From contig NZ_JAASAF010000002.1 of the NCBI RefSeq assembly GCF_012726195.1, positions 379,965-443,964 of the forward strand: DNA of 64,000 nt, written 5' to 3'. The stretch's first letter is position 1, and every line of letters starts with the position of its first letter. Shown piece after piece: positions 18,247-26,672 of the stretch. Both the position numbers and the translations under genes were made by a program. The DNA is from Rhodococcus sp. HNM0563 (GTDB taxonomy: Bacteria > Actinomycetota > Actinomycetes > Mycobacteriales > Mycobacteriaceae). The notes beneath the pieces were generated by a model, which saw only the letters and a list, made by a program, of their open reading frames with translations, searched no databases and had not been told where the DNA came from.

Positions 18247-18603
18247 CTAGCGAGCTGCGCCGGACCCCGAAATCGACGATTGCGGCACAGTGGGCGCGGC
18301 TTCTGCTGTCGCGACACCCCACGCCGCGAACGATAGGGCTGCGACCGCGGTGATGACGAGTGCACGCTTGGCGTCGGCGGAAAGCGACCGACGTGCGTCG
18401 GCCGAAGCGCCGTCGGCGTCGGACTGCAAATCCGAGCGACGGAGCCGTTCGGCCCGGGTCCAGTCGTGGCCGTTCCACCATCGTTCGATCCGGTTGTAGG
18501 ACGGGTCGGGATACCACCCCGGGATCCGGGGTCCGGATGCGGCACGATTGCCGCTCGACGGACCTGCTACCGCAGAGTGCCGATCACCATATCGGACAGT
18601 CAC
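18247..18603 (-). CDS. Small DUF2510 membrane protein
   Basis: 118 residues from GTG 18603, chosen because AAGGAGG lies eight bases upstream; an ATG six codons earlier overlaps that ribosome site. Residues about 26-50 are a DUF2510 motif (PGWYPDPSYNRIERWWNGHD). A charged linker and one membrane segment (ALVITAVAALSFAAWGVATA) follow, then a short tail. It is the third DUF2510 protein in this 11-kb stretch. Such proteins are usually membrane-tethered and of unknown function. Confidence 0.75.
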   Translation of the reverse strand: MTVRYGDRHSAVAGPSSGNRAASGPRIPGWYPDPSYNRIERWWNGHDWTRAERLRRSDLQSDADGASADARRSLSADAKRALVITAVAALSFAAWGVATAEAAPTVPQSSISGSGAAR

Positions 18604-18676
18604 GACGCTGTCCTCCTTCATTTCGTGCGGGCGTCAGCACGGATGCCGTCGCCTGAGTACCTTGCCGCGGCACAGC

Positions 18677-18709
18677 GGTGCGCCCGCCCCGGATCGGACG
18701 GGGCGCACC
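18677..18709 (-). terminator. GC-rich hairpin after the 21-residue peptide gene
   Basis: GGTGCGCC (18677-18684) pairs perfectly with GGCGCACC (18702-18709), with an inner CCG/CGG extension. It begins 13 bases past the peptide stop codon on the minus strand. No T-tract is present, as is common for actinobacterial terminators. Confidence 0.55.
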
Positions 18710-18721
18710 ATCGGCCTGCGA

Positions 18722-18787
18722 TCAGAGCAGGATGCCGAGACCCGCGAGCAGAGCGAAAAGGGTAGCGCCGAGCGATCCGAGAATCAT
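18722..18787 (-). CDS. 21-residue hydrophobic peptide
   Basis: ATG 18787 follows AAGGAG at seven-base spacing, one of the best ribosome sites in the window. The peptide begins MILGSLGATLFALL and ends AGLGILL, a single membrane span with no charged residue. A perfect hairpin (CCCTGCCC/GGGCAGGG, 18811-18830) lies in its 5' leader and a GC-rich hairpin follows the stop. The self-contained design resembles small membrane regulators or type I toxins, but no family can be named. Confidence 0.6.
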   Translation of the reverse strand: MILGSLGATLFALLAGLGILL

Positions 18788-19207
18788 GGAGAACTCCTTT
18801 TGGTGTGTGGCCCTGCCCGGGCGGGCAGGGGGTCGAGGCACATGGCAAAGGCATGCACCGCAACCGTCCAAGACATCGGTCCAGGTCTTTCGTTTGTTAC
18901 ACGTGGGAATTAAGCCCCTTGTGATCATGTGACACTCTATGATCCATCTGCGTTCCCACGCCCCACCGAGGGGACGGCGGCGCACGTGCGACCCTGCCTC
19001 GGCATGGGCCGCATTCGCTGTACGAGGTGGAGCTCTTTCTACACAGCGTCACGACGACGCCGCGTCACCTCGAGGGTGAAACCAAGGGTGAATGACGAAT
19101 CGCCGGGGTGGGGTGGTGTGCAATGACAGTTGTCCCGGTTTTTCTCGGTGCTCGCTGACAACTGCACCGCGGCAACCGGACAAAAGCGCAACGGGAGGGC
19201 GCACTGA
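18788..19207. other. Divergent regulatory region upstream of the LuxR-type gene
   Basis: 420 bases between the small hydrophobic peptide (minus) and the LuxR-type regulator (plus). It holds the leader hairpin at 18811-18830 and a TATGAT box near 18938, a possible -10 for a long LuxR leader. No gene with support was found. Confidence 0.4.
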
Positions 19208-21826
19208 ATGGACAGTACGAATCGAAGTCGGTCGACGGTGCCTACGTTGGTTCGCCCTCGACTCTTCGAAATATTGTCCCGCCCTTCGGCGCTGACTATG
19301 GTGTGCGCGCCCGCCGGCTTCGGTGTACGCACGTTGCTTACGACATGGTTGCAACACAACCACAGTGGAACGCCACCGACCACCTGGGTACCGCCTCCGT
19401 CGACACCCTATGATCACGATCGATACTGGAGTGCGGTGCTCGACGCGGTTCATACCGCCGGAATTGCACCGCGCTCCTTTCCTCGCCACCCCGGCCCCCG
19501 AAGCTCGGATGCGGCAGACACCTTCGTCGAACTGTTCGGCGCCCTCCGCGAGGAGTGCGTGCTCGTGCTGGAACGCCCCGACACGTTTTCAGGTCCGGTA
19601 TCGGAAGTCGCCGAATGCCTCTCCCGCTTGGCTCGGGTCTCGCCGCGTCCGACCATCCTGGTGACGGTGGCGCCCGCCTCCCCGTGGTCCGAAGTCCTCG
19701 GCGGGATCGTCGACACCCAGGTGTCTGCAGAGGACTTGCTGTTCACCGAGGCCGAGGTGGTGGATCTGTGCCGGTCGGCCGGTCTGGCACAACCGAAGAT
19801 CATGGGACGAAGGATCCATGCAGTATGCGACGGCATTCCCCGATGGGTGAGCAAGACCGTCGACATGGCGGGCCGTTACTCCGGACCTGTGGTCGACGCG
19901 CACGGACGTCCCGCTGCCGAACTGATCGGCATGGTCGCGGCAGACCTCGACAGCATGCTGGGGACCCTCGGCGCCGACCTCGAGCGTGAACTTGCCCGGA
20001 CGCTGGCGCCGGCGCGCACCTTGAGTGAGCCTCTCGCCCAGGAGTTGCTTCCCACTGCGCAGTCGGTGAGCGAGATCCTCACCGACACCTACCGTGCGGG
20101 ACTGCTGGTTCCGGCAGAATCATCCGACCAGCACCGATACTGGCGCTTTCCGGTGTTGGTGCGTCAGGCCCTGCTCGACCTGGCGCGAAAGGCCGATCCG
20201 GAACATCTCGAATCTGTGTTGACGCTTCTGGCCCGGCGCGCGCTGAGCAACAACGATCCGGCATCTGCGGCCCGTTACGCCGCCGATGCCGGCGATTGGC
20301 CGTTGGCATTGGACATCTGCGAACAGCACTGGGTGACGATGGTCATCGGAAATATCGACCAGCTGCGGGAGATCCTCGACAGCGTGCCCGAGCAGTACCT
20401 GCAGGATCGACCGAGTGTGAAAGCCGGCAAGTCGGTTTTCGTGGGACTACTGGCGCAAGCCCCGATACTCGGACCGTCGCTCCCTGCCAGCGATACCGAA
20501 TTGCTCGACCTCGCCGACTCGCCGACAGTGACCTCGAGCATTCATGTCGCCACGGTGCAGTCCATCGGGCTGCGTGTCGCAGGACGCTACCGCGACGCAG
20601 TGAATCTGACGCGGCGGATCGTCACGCTGGCCACTGCCGCACTCGACCAGCAACCAGAGCTCGTCCATGCACAACTTCCCGTTCTGCGCCTGCAGTGGGC
20701 TCTCACCTTCCAACTGGCGGGCGCCGACTTCGACGCCATTTCCGAGTTCATGTCGGCCTACCGCGGTGCCGTGGCCGAGGGCATCGACTTCGCTGCTCGT
20801 AATTCCGCAGGCAACCTGGCGTTGCTATGGGCGATGACCGGGCACGCTCCCCGCGCCCACGCATGGCTCGCCCGTGAAGTCGACTTCGGCGACGGTGGGG
20901 AAGCGCTGGCTCCGATGGTGCGGATGGGCGGTTCGCTCGCCACCGCATTGACCTCGTTGGATCGGCTCGACTTGGCCACAGCCACCACGGCGCTCGACAC
21001 GCTCGGTGAACCGAGCCACCGCGAGGAACTCTGGGCATACATCGCTTACGTGCAGGCCCAGTGCGCGTTGTTGCACGACGGCGCGTATGCCGGACTGATG
21101 CAGCTGCAACGCCTCGCCGCTGAGCGACGCGTCCAGTGTTCACCGAGTTCGTTCGCTACTGTGCTGATCACTGCGGCGCGGGTCGATCTGCACTTGGCAC
21201 TCGGACAGGGCAACCTCGCTGCCACCACCGTCGCCGATGCGGTCCTGAATCACCCACTTCTGGTACTTGCTTCCGCTCGCGTGGCGCTCTACACCGGCTG
21301 CCCCGACGAGACACTCGAGATCGTCACGCGGTCGCTGTCGTCGGAAGCTGGCTCACCGCGTGAACACATCGAGGGTCTTCTCATCCGAGCAGCCGCCCAT
21401 CACAAACTGGGAGACGTGGAGGTCGCGGCGGACTGCTGGCGCACCGCGTGTGCGCTCGCGGAACAGTCGGACTGCTATCGCCCGTTCACCACCGTCTCGC
21501 TGCGCTTGCGGCGTGCGCTGGCCGACGCCACCGGCATCGCGCCCACCCTCGATATCGACAGGTCGGTGTTCCCCGAGACGGTTCACCACGTCCAATTGAC
21601 TGCCCGCGAGCACTCGGTGCTGTCCTGTATGGCGCGCGGCTTGTCGCAGCAGCAGATCGCCGACGAACAGTTCGTGTCGGCCAATACTGTCAAATCACAG
21701 ATGCGCAGCCTCTACCGGAAACTCGGCGCGCATTCGAAGGCAGAAGCATTGGCTACCGCACGCAAGCTACGACTACTCGAGACCGACACGAGCACACCGC
21801 AGCCCGAGTCCGACCATTCCCCGTGA
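19208..21826 (+). CDS. Large LuxR family (MalT/LAL-like) transcriptional regulator with degenerate P-loop
   Basis: 872 residues. The N-terminal region matches STAND-type ATPase regulators, but the Walker A loop reads APAGFGVRTLL where active proteins have GKT/S: the lysine and threonine are replaced, so ATP binding is doubtful. Helical TPR-like repeats fill the middle (about 330-790). The C-terminus (about 795-855) is a LuxR DNA-binding domain: LTAREHSVLSCMARGLSQQQ, then FVSANTVKSQMRSLYRKLGA. It likely responds to a signal or partner rather than ATP. Its target is unknown; the C-rich-loop RNA starts about 140 bases downstream. Confidence 0.88.
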   Translation: MDSTNRSRSTVPTLVRPRLFEILSRPSALTMVCAPAGFGVRTLLTTWLQHNHSGTPPTTWVPPPSTPYDHDRYWSAVLDAVHTAGIAPRSFPRHPGPRSSDAADTFVELFGALREECVLVLERPDTFSGPVSEVAECLSRLARVSPRPTILVTVAPASPWSEVLGGIVDTQVSAEDLLFTEAEVVDLCRSAGLAQPKIMGRRIHAVCDGIPRWVSKTVDMAGRYSGPVVDAHGRPAAELIGMVAADLDSMLGTLGADLERELARTLAPARTLSEPLAQELLPTAQSVSEILTDTYRAGLLVPAESSDQHRYWRFPVLVRQALLDLARKADPEHLESVLTLLARRALSNNDPASAARYAADAGDWPLALDICEQHWVTMVIGNIDQLREILDSVPEQYLQDRPSVKAGKSVFVGLLAQAPILGPSLPASDTELLDLADSPTVTSSIHVATVQSIGLRVAGRYRDAVNLTRRIVTLATAALDQQPELVHAQLPVLRLQWALTFQLAGADFDAISEFMSAYRGAVAEGIDFAARNSAGNLALLWAMTGHAPRAHAWLAREVDFGDGGEALAPMVRMGGSLATALTSLDRLDLATATTALDTLGEPSHREELWAYIAYVQAQCALLHDGAYAGLMQLQRLAAERRVQCSPSSFATVLITAARVDLHLALGQGNLAATTVADAVLNHPLLVLASARVALYTGCPDETLEIVTRSLSSEAGSPREHIEGLLIRAAAHHKLGDVEVAADCWRTACALAEQSDCYRPFTTVSLRLRRALADATGIAPTLDIDRSVFPETVHHVQLTAREHSVLSCMARGLSQQQIADEQFVSANTVKSQMRSLYRKLGAHSKAEALATARKLRLLETDTSTPQPESDHSP

Positions 21827-21967
21827 TCATGAATGTGTGCAGTGACACGCCTGATCCAATCTGTGTCGTATAGTGAGTCCATCGTCACAGCAGGGGATCC
21901 GATTTCACCCGTTCCTTCACCCCGAATCGGCCGACCCCGCAGCCGGGACAGCGATAGCCTTCAACAG

Positions 21968-22114
21968 CGACCCGATTCCCCCCCGACATCGGGTCGCTCG
22001 TGCGGCCCGAATCCTCCCCGACAGCGGGCCGCAGCGCGGCCCGGATCCCCCGACTTCGGGCCGCCCGACGAACGCCCCCACTGTCGCACCAGCACGAGGG
22101 TGGGGGCGTTTTTC
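21968..22114 (+). ncRNA. 6C-like small RNA with three C-rich-loop hairpins and a terminator
   Basis: Three successive perfect hairpins: CGACCCGAT/ATCGGGTCG (21968-21996) with seven C in the loop; GCGGCCCG/CGGGCCGC (22002-22032) with loop CCTCCCC; GCGGCCCG/CGGGCCGC (22036-22064) with five C. They are followed by an 11-bp perfect stem AACGCCCCCAC/GTGGGGGCGTT (22071-22110) and a T-run, a textbook terminator. A TAGCCT box at 21955-21960 or TATAGT at 21869-21874 could be the -10. Tandem hairpins with C-run loops define the actinobacterial 6C RNA, whose loops pair with G-rich ribosome sites of target mRNAs. Three loops instead of two is unusual. Confidence 0.8.
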
Positions 22115-22122
22115 TCGGCACG

Positions 22123-22209
22123 CCGTGAAGCCCGGAGACTGCAGCGGCTTGCACACACATGCCCCTCGCATATGTGCACAGGTGATCGCGCCATCTCCAG
22201 GCTTCACGG
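22123..22209. repeat. Nested long inverted repeat
   Basis: Outer arms CCGTGAAGCC-C-GGAG (22123-22137) and CTCC-A-GGCTTCACGG (22195-22209) pair at 14 of 15 positions. Inside, TGCACA..ATGC (22150-22162) pairs with GCAT.TGTGCA (22168-22178). It begins nine bases past the terminator of the C-rich-loop RNA. It could be a second structured RNA or a remnant of a small palindromic mobile element. Confidence 0.55.
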
Positions 22210-22693
22210 TCGCTCTTACCACGATTCCTGTGGTTCGGAATCGCCAACAGGTACATCCCATCGAAAGCCAAGATCGTTACCAATGGAAGGTAAATCTCTT
22301 CCAAAGCTCGCTCAGTCGGGCAGCCAGGCCGACGTCGTCGCGGTGCCACGTACGCCCGACTTCGTCGAAAAGGGTCGCGGACATGCACGATTCGGACAAA
22401 CGTCCAACTTCATAGGCAGGCGGTGCCGCACCTCGGATCACACGCACGCGACGTCCGCTATCACCCTCGCTCGCCCCGGCGACCCACTGAGGAGCCCACC
22501 GCCAGTACGAGACGGAATACATTGGAACAGAACAACTTCAGTGCGTCCGACCCACAATCAACGAGCGCTTCACGTGCATGAGCGCCGGAGCTGGAGAACC
22601 GGAAGGTCGTCGCTGCCCATATTTCGGTTCGGCCCGGAAAGCCGCACTTCGAGGGCTACGGTTGATACCACTGCGCCGAGGTCAGGAGTCGTC
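22210..22693. other. Non-coding stretch before the amphi-Trp gene
   Basis: A plus-strand frame is open through it into the next gene, but its composition is unlike protein and the ribosome site lies at 22683-22688. I see no further gene, repeat or clear promoter. Confidence 0.4.
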
Positions 22694-23017
22694 GTGCCGA
22701 AACTGGAATTCAAGAGGAAATCCGACCTCTCGCGAGAGGAAGTGTCGGAAAAGCTCATAGCACTCGGACACGCGCTCGCGCGCGGTCGCGAGGTCGCACT
22801 CGAGGCGGGGGACGACTCGATCGAGATCGTCGTCTCCGACCGGGTGCGGTGGGAACTCGAAATCGAGGTCGACGGCAACGAAACAGAGATTGAGATCGAG
22901 ATCAGCTGGCGCGACGACCCCTCCGAAGAATCCGAAACCGAGGCGGAAGCCGAACCCACGACTCCCCCGGCCAAACCGGCGCGTCGCGGACGTCCCCGCA
23001 AGAACACCGTCGGCTGA
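22694..23017 (+). CDS. Amphi-Trp domain-containing protein
   Basis: 107 residues from GTG 22694, with CAGGAG five bases upstream. The core (KLEFKRKSDLSREEVSEKL, then RVRWELEIEVDGNETEIEIE) matches the amphi-Trp fold, a small beta-alpha protein with a conserved Trp in an amphipathic strand. The tail is acidic, then Pro/Lys/Arg-rich (PAKPARRGRPRKN), AT-hook-like. Function of the family is unknown; the basic tail hints at nucleic-acid binding. Confidence 0.8.
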   Translation: MPKLEFKRKSDLSREEVSEKLIALGHALARGREVALEAGDDSIEIVVSDRVRWELEIEVDGNETEIEIEISWRDDPSEESETEAEAEPTTPPAKPARRGRPRKNTVG

Positions 23018-23119
23018 TCAGCTCACGCGGTCGGTCTATCGCGGCGACCGGATATTTTCGTCACCGACCCTTACGGCGTGAATCTCGCATAGCGCCTCAT
23101 CATCGGGGGCAAGCATCGC

Positions 23120-23836
23120 TCAACGGTGCACGGGATGCAGCAACTCGGGTGTGTTGTTGCGAGGAGAGTTGACGGCGGAGCTCACCTCGTACAGATCGAG
23201 ATGTGGTTCGGGAATCGAGTTCAGTAACGCGTCGACGTCGTCGCGATCGGTGAGTGCCGGATCGAGCCACGGACCGACGAATGTGTCCGGCAGGAGCACC
23301 GGCGAGCGGTCGTGGATCTGGCCTGCCGCATCGGTGGCCGGCCTGGTCAGCACCGCGCACGTCCACAACCAGCGCTCCGGATCGTCTTCGGGTAGATCAG
23401 GGTTCGGCCACAGCTCGTAGAGGCCGGCCATCGAAATCGGTCCGTCGGCGTGCAGGAAGAACGGGGTCTTCTTTCCGTTCTCGTCCTTCATCCACTCGAA
23501 GTAACCGTCGGCAGGCAACACGCAGCGACGTCGGGCCGCGGCCGCCTTGAAGGCGGGCTTGCTCGTGATCGTCTCCGAACGCGCATTGATCATCCGTGAT
23601 CCGATCTTCGGGTCTTTTGCCCACGAGGGGACCAAACCCCATTTGACCTCCGACGAGACTATTCTCTTCGGTTCAGCATCCGGCTTGCCGCGCGGCGCGC
23701 GTTCGAACACGACGTTCACATGCTGCGTCGGGGCGATATTGTAGGACGGCGGTAATTCTTCCCCGACCGCCTCGACCACGTCGTAGACCGAGACCAGATC
23801 ATCGCGGGTGCTGGTGCTTGCATACCGTCCACACAC
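23120..23836 (-). CDS. SOS response-associated peptidase (SRAP; YedK/HMCES type)
   Basis: 238 residues. Cys2 (MCGRYAST) is the catalytic residue that forms a thiazolidine link to abasic sites in single-stranded DNA, shielding them. Other active-site blocks are present: PPSYNIAPTQ, KWGLVPSWAKD, MINARSET, RRCVLPADGYFEW (Glu) and IHDRSPVLLP (His). Length is normal. Residues after about 205 are less conserved. No LexA box was seen upstream. Confidence 0.93.
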   Translation of the reverse strand: MCGRYASTSTRDDLVSVYDVVEAVGEELPPSYNIAPTQHVNVVFERAPRGKPDAEPKRIVSSEVKWGLVPSWAKDPKIGSRMINARSETITSKPAFKAAAARRRCVLPADGYFEWMKDENGKKTPFFLHADGPISMAGLYELWPNPDLPEDDPERWLWTCAVLTRPATDAAGQIHDRSPVLLPDTFVGPWLDPALTDRDDVDALLNSIPEPHLDLYEVSSAVNSPRNNTPELLHPVHR

Positions 23837-23997
23837 GCTCGAATTCCCCTCGTCGCAGTTCTACCGGGACGATAGCGTCACCCACCGACACGCGAGCGGA
23901 AGACGTTCGGGAGGGATTTGCCGGATGCCCGTTCAGTGGGTTCCGCAGCCGCGCGCATTTCACTCGGCCCTGGAGTCTTTCAGCAAGGCCGCAGAAC

Positions 23998-24507
23998 CTA
24001 TTCGGTGAGTGCGTCCGGTTCGTCGCGCGCAGGCAGATCAAGGAGATAGTCGAGCAAGTCCACCGCCTCGGTCAGCGCGTGAATTCGTTTCTCCGGATCG
24101 GACACATATACAACGGGCCGAAGTCGCCTGTGTCCGCGCAAGGCGTCTCCGCCGAGGTAGTCGGCGATCGCTCCCCATACATGACATGCAGGGGATGGGA
24201 GCTCCTCGATCGTCAAGTGCTCTCCCTCAGGGGTCCGCAGCATCAACACCTTGTCGGCAACTGTCCCTGAGGCGATCGGGCCCATTTTGTCGGCGATCAC
24301 GCCGGCTATGGCTGTGACCGTCCATTCGAGGACTGCGCCGTAACTGTCTCGTTCGCTGAGACTGTCTCCGTGGACCAACGAGGACACCGTGTCGGAGAGA
24401 GCGGCGCGGTCACGGTCGCCGGCCAATGCAAGCAGATGGCCGCCCAGTCTCGACGCGGGGTCGGCATCTCGTCGATTCGATTTCATGAAGGAGGTATTCC
24501 CCTTCAT
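23998..24507 (-). CDS. Protein of unknown function
   Basis: 169 residues from ATG 24507 (MKGNTSF); ATG 24486 seven codons later is an alternative. Further upstream the open frame runs antisense to the reductase gene and is not protein-like. The protein is mostly helical, acidic and soluble, with a hydrophobic segment (AVLEWTVTAIAGVIADKMG). The C-terminus reads VDLLDYLLDLPARDEPDAL. No family recognised. Divergent from the dihydrofolate-reductase-fold gene, with about 80 bases between starts. Confidence 0.65.
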   Translation of the reverse strand: MKGNTSFMKSNRRDADPASRLGGHLLALAGDRDRAALSDTVSSLVHGDSLSERDSYGAVLEWTVTAIAGVIADKMGPIASGTVADKVLMLRTPEGEHLTIEELPSPACHVWGAIADYLGGDALRGHRRLRPVVYVSDPEKRIHALTEAVDLLDYLLDLPARDEPDALTE

Positions 24508-24585
24508 TTCGGTGTTACACCTGGCATGTTCGAGTGGCAGACCAGGCACCGATGAATTTCGAACACATGGGAGGTCTATCCCGCC

Positions 24586-25137
24586 ATGAGGAAACTGATC
24601 TACGACTTCGGCGTCTCCCTGGACGGCTACATCAACGACCGCGACGGCAACATCGACTGGACCGAACCCGACGAGGAGCTGCACCAGTTCCACAACGACA
24701 GGTTTCGCAGCCTGGAGATTTCGTTGCACGGCCGTCGGATGTACGAGCTGATGGCGGAGTACTGGCCATACGTCCCCGACGACGCATCGCCCATCGAGCG
24801 GGAGTTCGGCGAACTCTGGACCCGGACACCCAAGGTGGTCTTCTCGCGGACACTCACCGAGGTCCACTGGAACAGCACCCTGGTCAGTGAGAACGCGGTC
24901 GAAGAGGTCCGCAGGCTCAAGTCCGAAGGCGACGGCGTCATGGAAGTCGGCGGCGCGAACCTCGCAGCCTCATTGATTCCGCACGGACTGATCGACGAGT
25001 ATCAGCTGTTCGTTTCACCCATGGTTCTCGGTGGCGGCACACCGATGTTTCCCGCGCTGGACAAGCGCCTCCCGCTCCGACTGGCCGAGACGAGACATTT
25101 CGAAACCGTGGTGATGCTGCGTTATCTCGCGGAGTGA
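24586..25137 (+). CDS. Dihydrofolate reductase-fold protein (RibD C-terminal family)
   Basis: 183 residues. It opens MRKLIYDFGVSLDGYINDRD, the hallmark first strand and loop of stand-alone RibD-C/DHFR-like reductases. EVGGANLAASLIPHGLIDEY and SPMVLGGGTPMFP are the later NADPH-site blocks. It would reduce an unknown small substrate with NADPH in the cytoplasm. An AGG-type ribosome site is present. Single gene. Confidence 0.9.
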   Translation: MRKLIYDFGVSLDGYINDRDGNIDWTEPDEELHQFHNDRFRSLEISLHGRRMYELMAEYWPYVPDDASPIEREFGELWTRTPKVVFSRTLTEVHWNSTLVSENAVEEVRRLKSEGDGVMEVGGANLAASLIPHGLIDEYQLFVSPMVLGGGTPMFPALDKRLPLRLAETRHFETVVMLRYLAE

Positions 25138-25240
25138 CGACTATCGGCGGCGCATTTCTGTTGCACGACGGACGGCCGATGGTGCGGACGGGGCACGCCG
25201 CTCGGTCGTTGCAGTGCCCCATCCGTCACTCGCTCGAAGG

Positions 25241-26050
25241 TCAGCGTCCCACTGCGTCGGCCGGACTATTCCAATGCGCGATTGCGTCCTCACGCGCACG
25301 CTCCTCGCGGCTGGACGTCACCAGCAGCAGCGTGATCGGCAGAGCCAGCGCGATCATGCCGAGCACGAAGCCGGGGAACAGCAGCGACAACACGCTCAGG
25401 CCCTCAGGTTTCGCAGCCGACGGATCGACGGTGGCATGTACCCCAGCCATGCCTGTGTAGTGCAACGCCACCACCGCGCAGGCCATGATCAGCGCTGCCG
25501 CTATACGTACGACTATCCGTTCGGCGTGTGCCGAGAGCCACAGCGCTGCGACGGACGCGACGATTCCGATGATCACGGATGCAACGACGAAGCCCGAATT
25601 GTGTCCGAGTACGCCTTGGATCCGGATAGCAGCCATCCCGCTGTAGTGCATTGCGCTCACTGCCAGACCCATGACCAGTCCACCGACCGCCAGCGGTGCG
25701 ATATGCAGCATCCGCCACTTCGAAGTGAACGGCCGATACATGAGCCAGAGACCGAAGAACGTCGCCCCGACGGCGAGTACGACCGAGAACACCGTCAGAC
25801 CCAGGTCGTAGCGGATGACCGAACCGGGTACCGCAAAACCCATCATGCCGATGAAGTGCGTCAGCCAGACTCCGATCCCGCCGATGGCCAATGCTCCCAT
25901 CGCCAGCCATCGCAACTTGCCCGAACGGGTGGGGTCCTTCGCTGCCTGCCGAACACAGGTCAACCCGACATAAGAACCCACAACAGAGGTGGCATAGACC
26001 TGGAAGAACACCCAGATCCCCATGCTGAAGTGGTGTAACTCGTGCGACAT
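25241..26050 (-). CDS. MHYT domain membrane sensor protein
   Basis: 269 residues from ATG 26050 (MSHELHHFSMG), preferred over an upstream start because AGGA lies seven bases before it. About seven membrane segments hold three MHYT-type motifs: LTHFIGMMG, AMHYSGMAA and ALHYTGMAG. Their Met and His residues near the outer face are proposed to bind copper and sense O2, CO or NO. There is no GGDEF/EAL output domain, only a short charged C-terminal tail, so it may act through a partner. Confidence 0.9.
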   Translation of the reverse strand: MSHELHHFSMGIWVFFQVYATSVVGSYVGLTCVRQAAKDPTRSGKLRWLAMGALAIGGIGVWLTHFIGMMGFAVPGSVIRYDLGLTVFSVVLAVGATFFGLWLMYRPFTSKWRMLHIAPLAVGGLVMGLAVSAMHYSGMAAIRIQGVLGHNSGFVVASVIIGIVASVAALWLSAHAERIVVRIAAALIMACAVVALHYTGMAGVHATVDPSAAKPEGLSVLSLLFPGFVLGMIALALPITLLLVTSSREERAREDAIAHWNSPADAVGR

Positions 26051-26295
26051 TCGAATCCTCGCGTACAGCGCGCCCCGACTTATCGCATCCGGACAGCAGC
26101 GCGCCACACCAGCACCGAAGCGAGCTGCAACCCCGGCCCCCAAGCAGCATAACGGACCTTATCGTATCCCGAATCACATCACCAACACGAACGGATCGGC
26201 AGGCGCACTGTCAGATCCTGACCACAAGAGAATCCCTGCTTCTCATGAAATGGTCTTGACATCAGTCGCTTTCAGGTTTTCTCGTAGCTGCCGAA

Positions 26296-26343
26296 GGGGC
26301 GGTTGTGTGCGATGTCGCCGAGCAATTCGCACATAACCGCCCC
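26296..26343. repeat. 17-bp inverted repeat at the transporter remnant
   Basis: GGGGCGGTT-g-TGTGCGA (26296-26312) pairs with TCGCACA-t-AACCGCCCC (26327-26343), one mismatch, 14-base loop. No T-tract follows. It overlaps the first codons of the adjacent transporter remnant, so it may be the end of an element that truncated that gene. Confidence 0.65.
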
Positions 26344-26514
26344 CTCACCGAGAATCGGGGAGCAAGTTGCCGCTACGCTCTCACTGAAGCGATGAACAGC
26401 GCCGTGCTGGCGGGTCGAATTCTGTTCAAGGACAAGCTCAGCCCCATCGTGGGTGCCGGAATCGGTCTGATCATCACCGGCGTGCCACTCGTCGAGTTGG
26501 GTGCGGCGCACTGA
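26305..26514 (+). pseudogene. C-terminal remnant of a small multidrug resistance (SMR) transporter
   Basis: Only about 45 residues look like protein: SAVLAGRILFKDKLSPI and GAGIGLIITGVPLVELGAAH match the fourth membrane helix region of EmrE/SugE-type proteins, which are normally about 105 residues. The first three helices, including the essential Glu, are missing. The upstream codons fall inside a 17-bp hairpin and are not SMR-like. This is a decayed gene, probably cut by deletion or insertion. Confidence 0.6.
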
Positions 26515-26672
26515 GCCACTGCGCCTCACTTCAACATCCACATAGGGCATATAGTCCGTAATGACCTTTTTGCCCGTGTTTGATGCTGGCACACCGACAT
26601 TCCCGGATCGCCGTCGCCAGGGAGTCCCGGCCGACCCGCCCCGCTTCGTGCGCGCTCCCGTGATCAGACCGT

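Noticed and set aside
17967-18545. N-terminal extension of the ERCC4 nuclease to 18545
   Set aside because: The extra 193 codons cross two repeats and overlap the DUF2510 gene; translation is Arg/Pro-rich and not conserved-looking.
21833-22693. Long upstream extension of the amphi-Trp frame
   Set aside because: It runs straight through three RNA hairpins and a terminator; the ribosome site is at 22683-22688.
26296-26343. Guanidine-type riboswitch before the SMR remnant
   Set aside because: SMR genes are often guanidine-controlled, but this is one simple long hairpin without the loop motifs of the known guanidine riboswitch classes.
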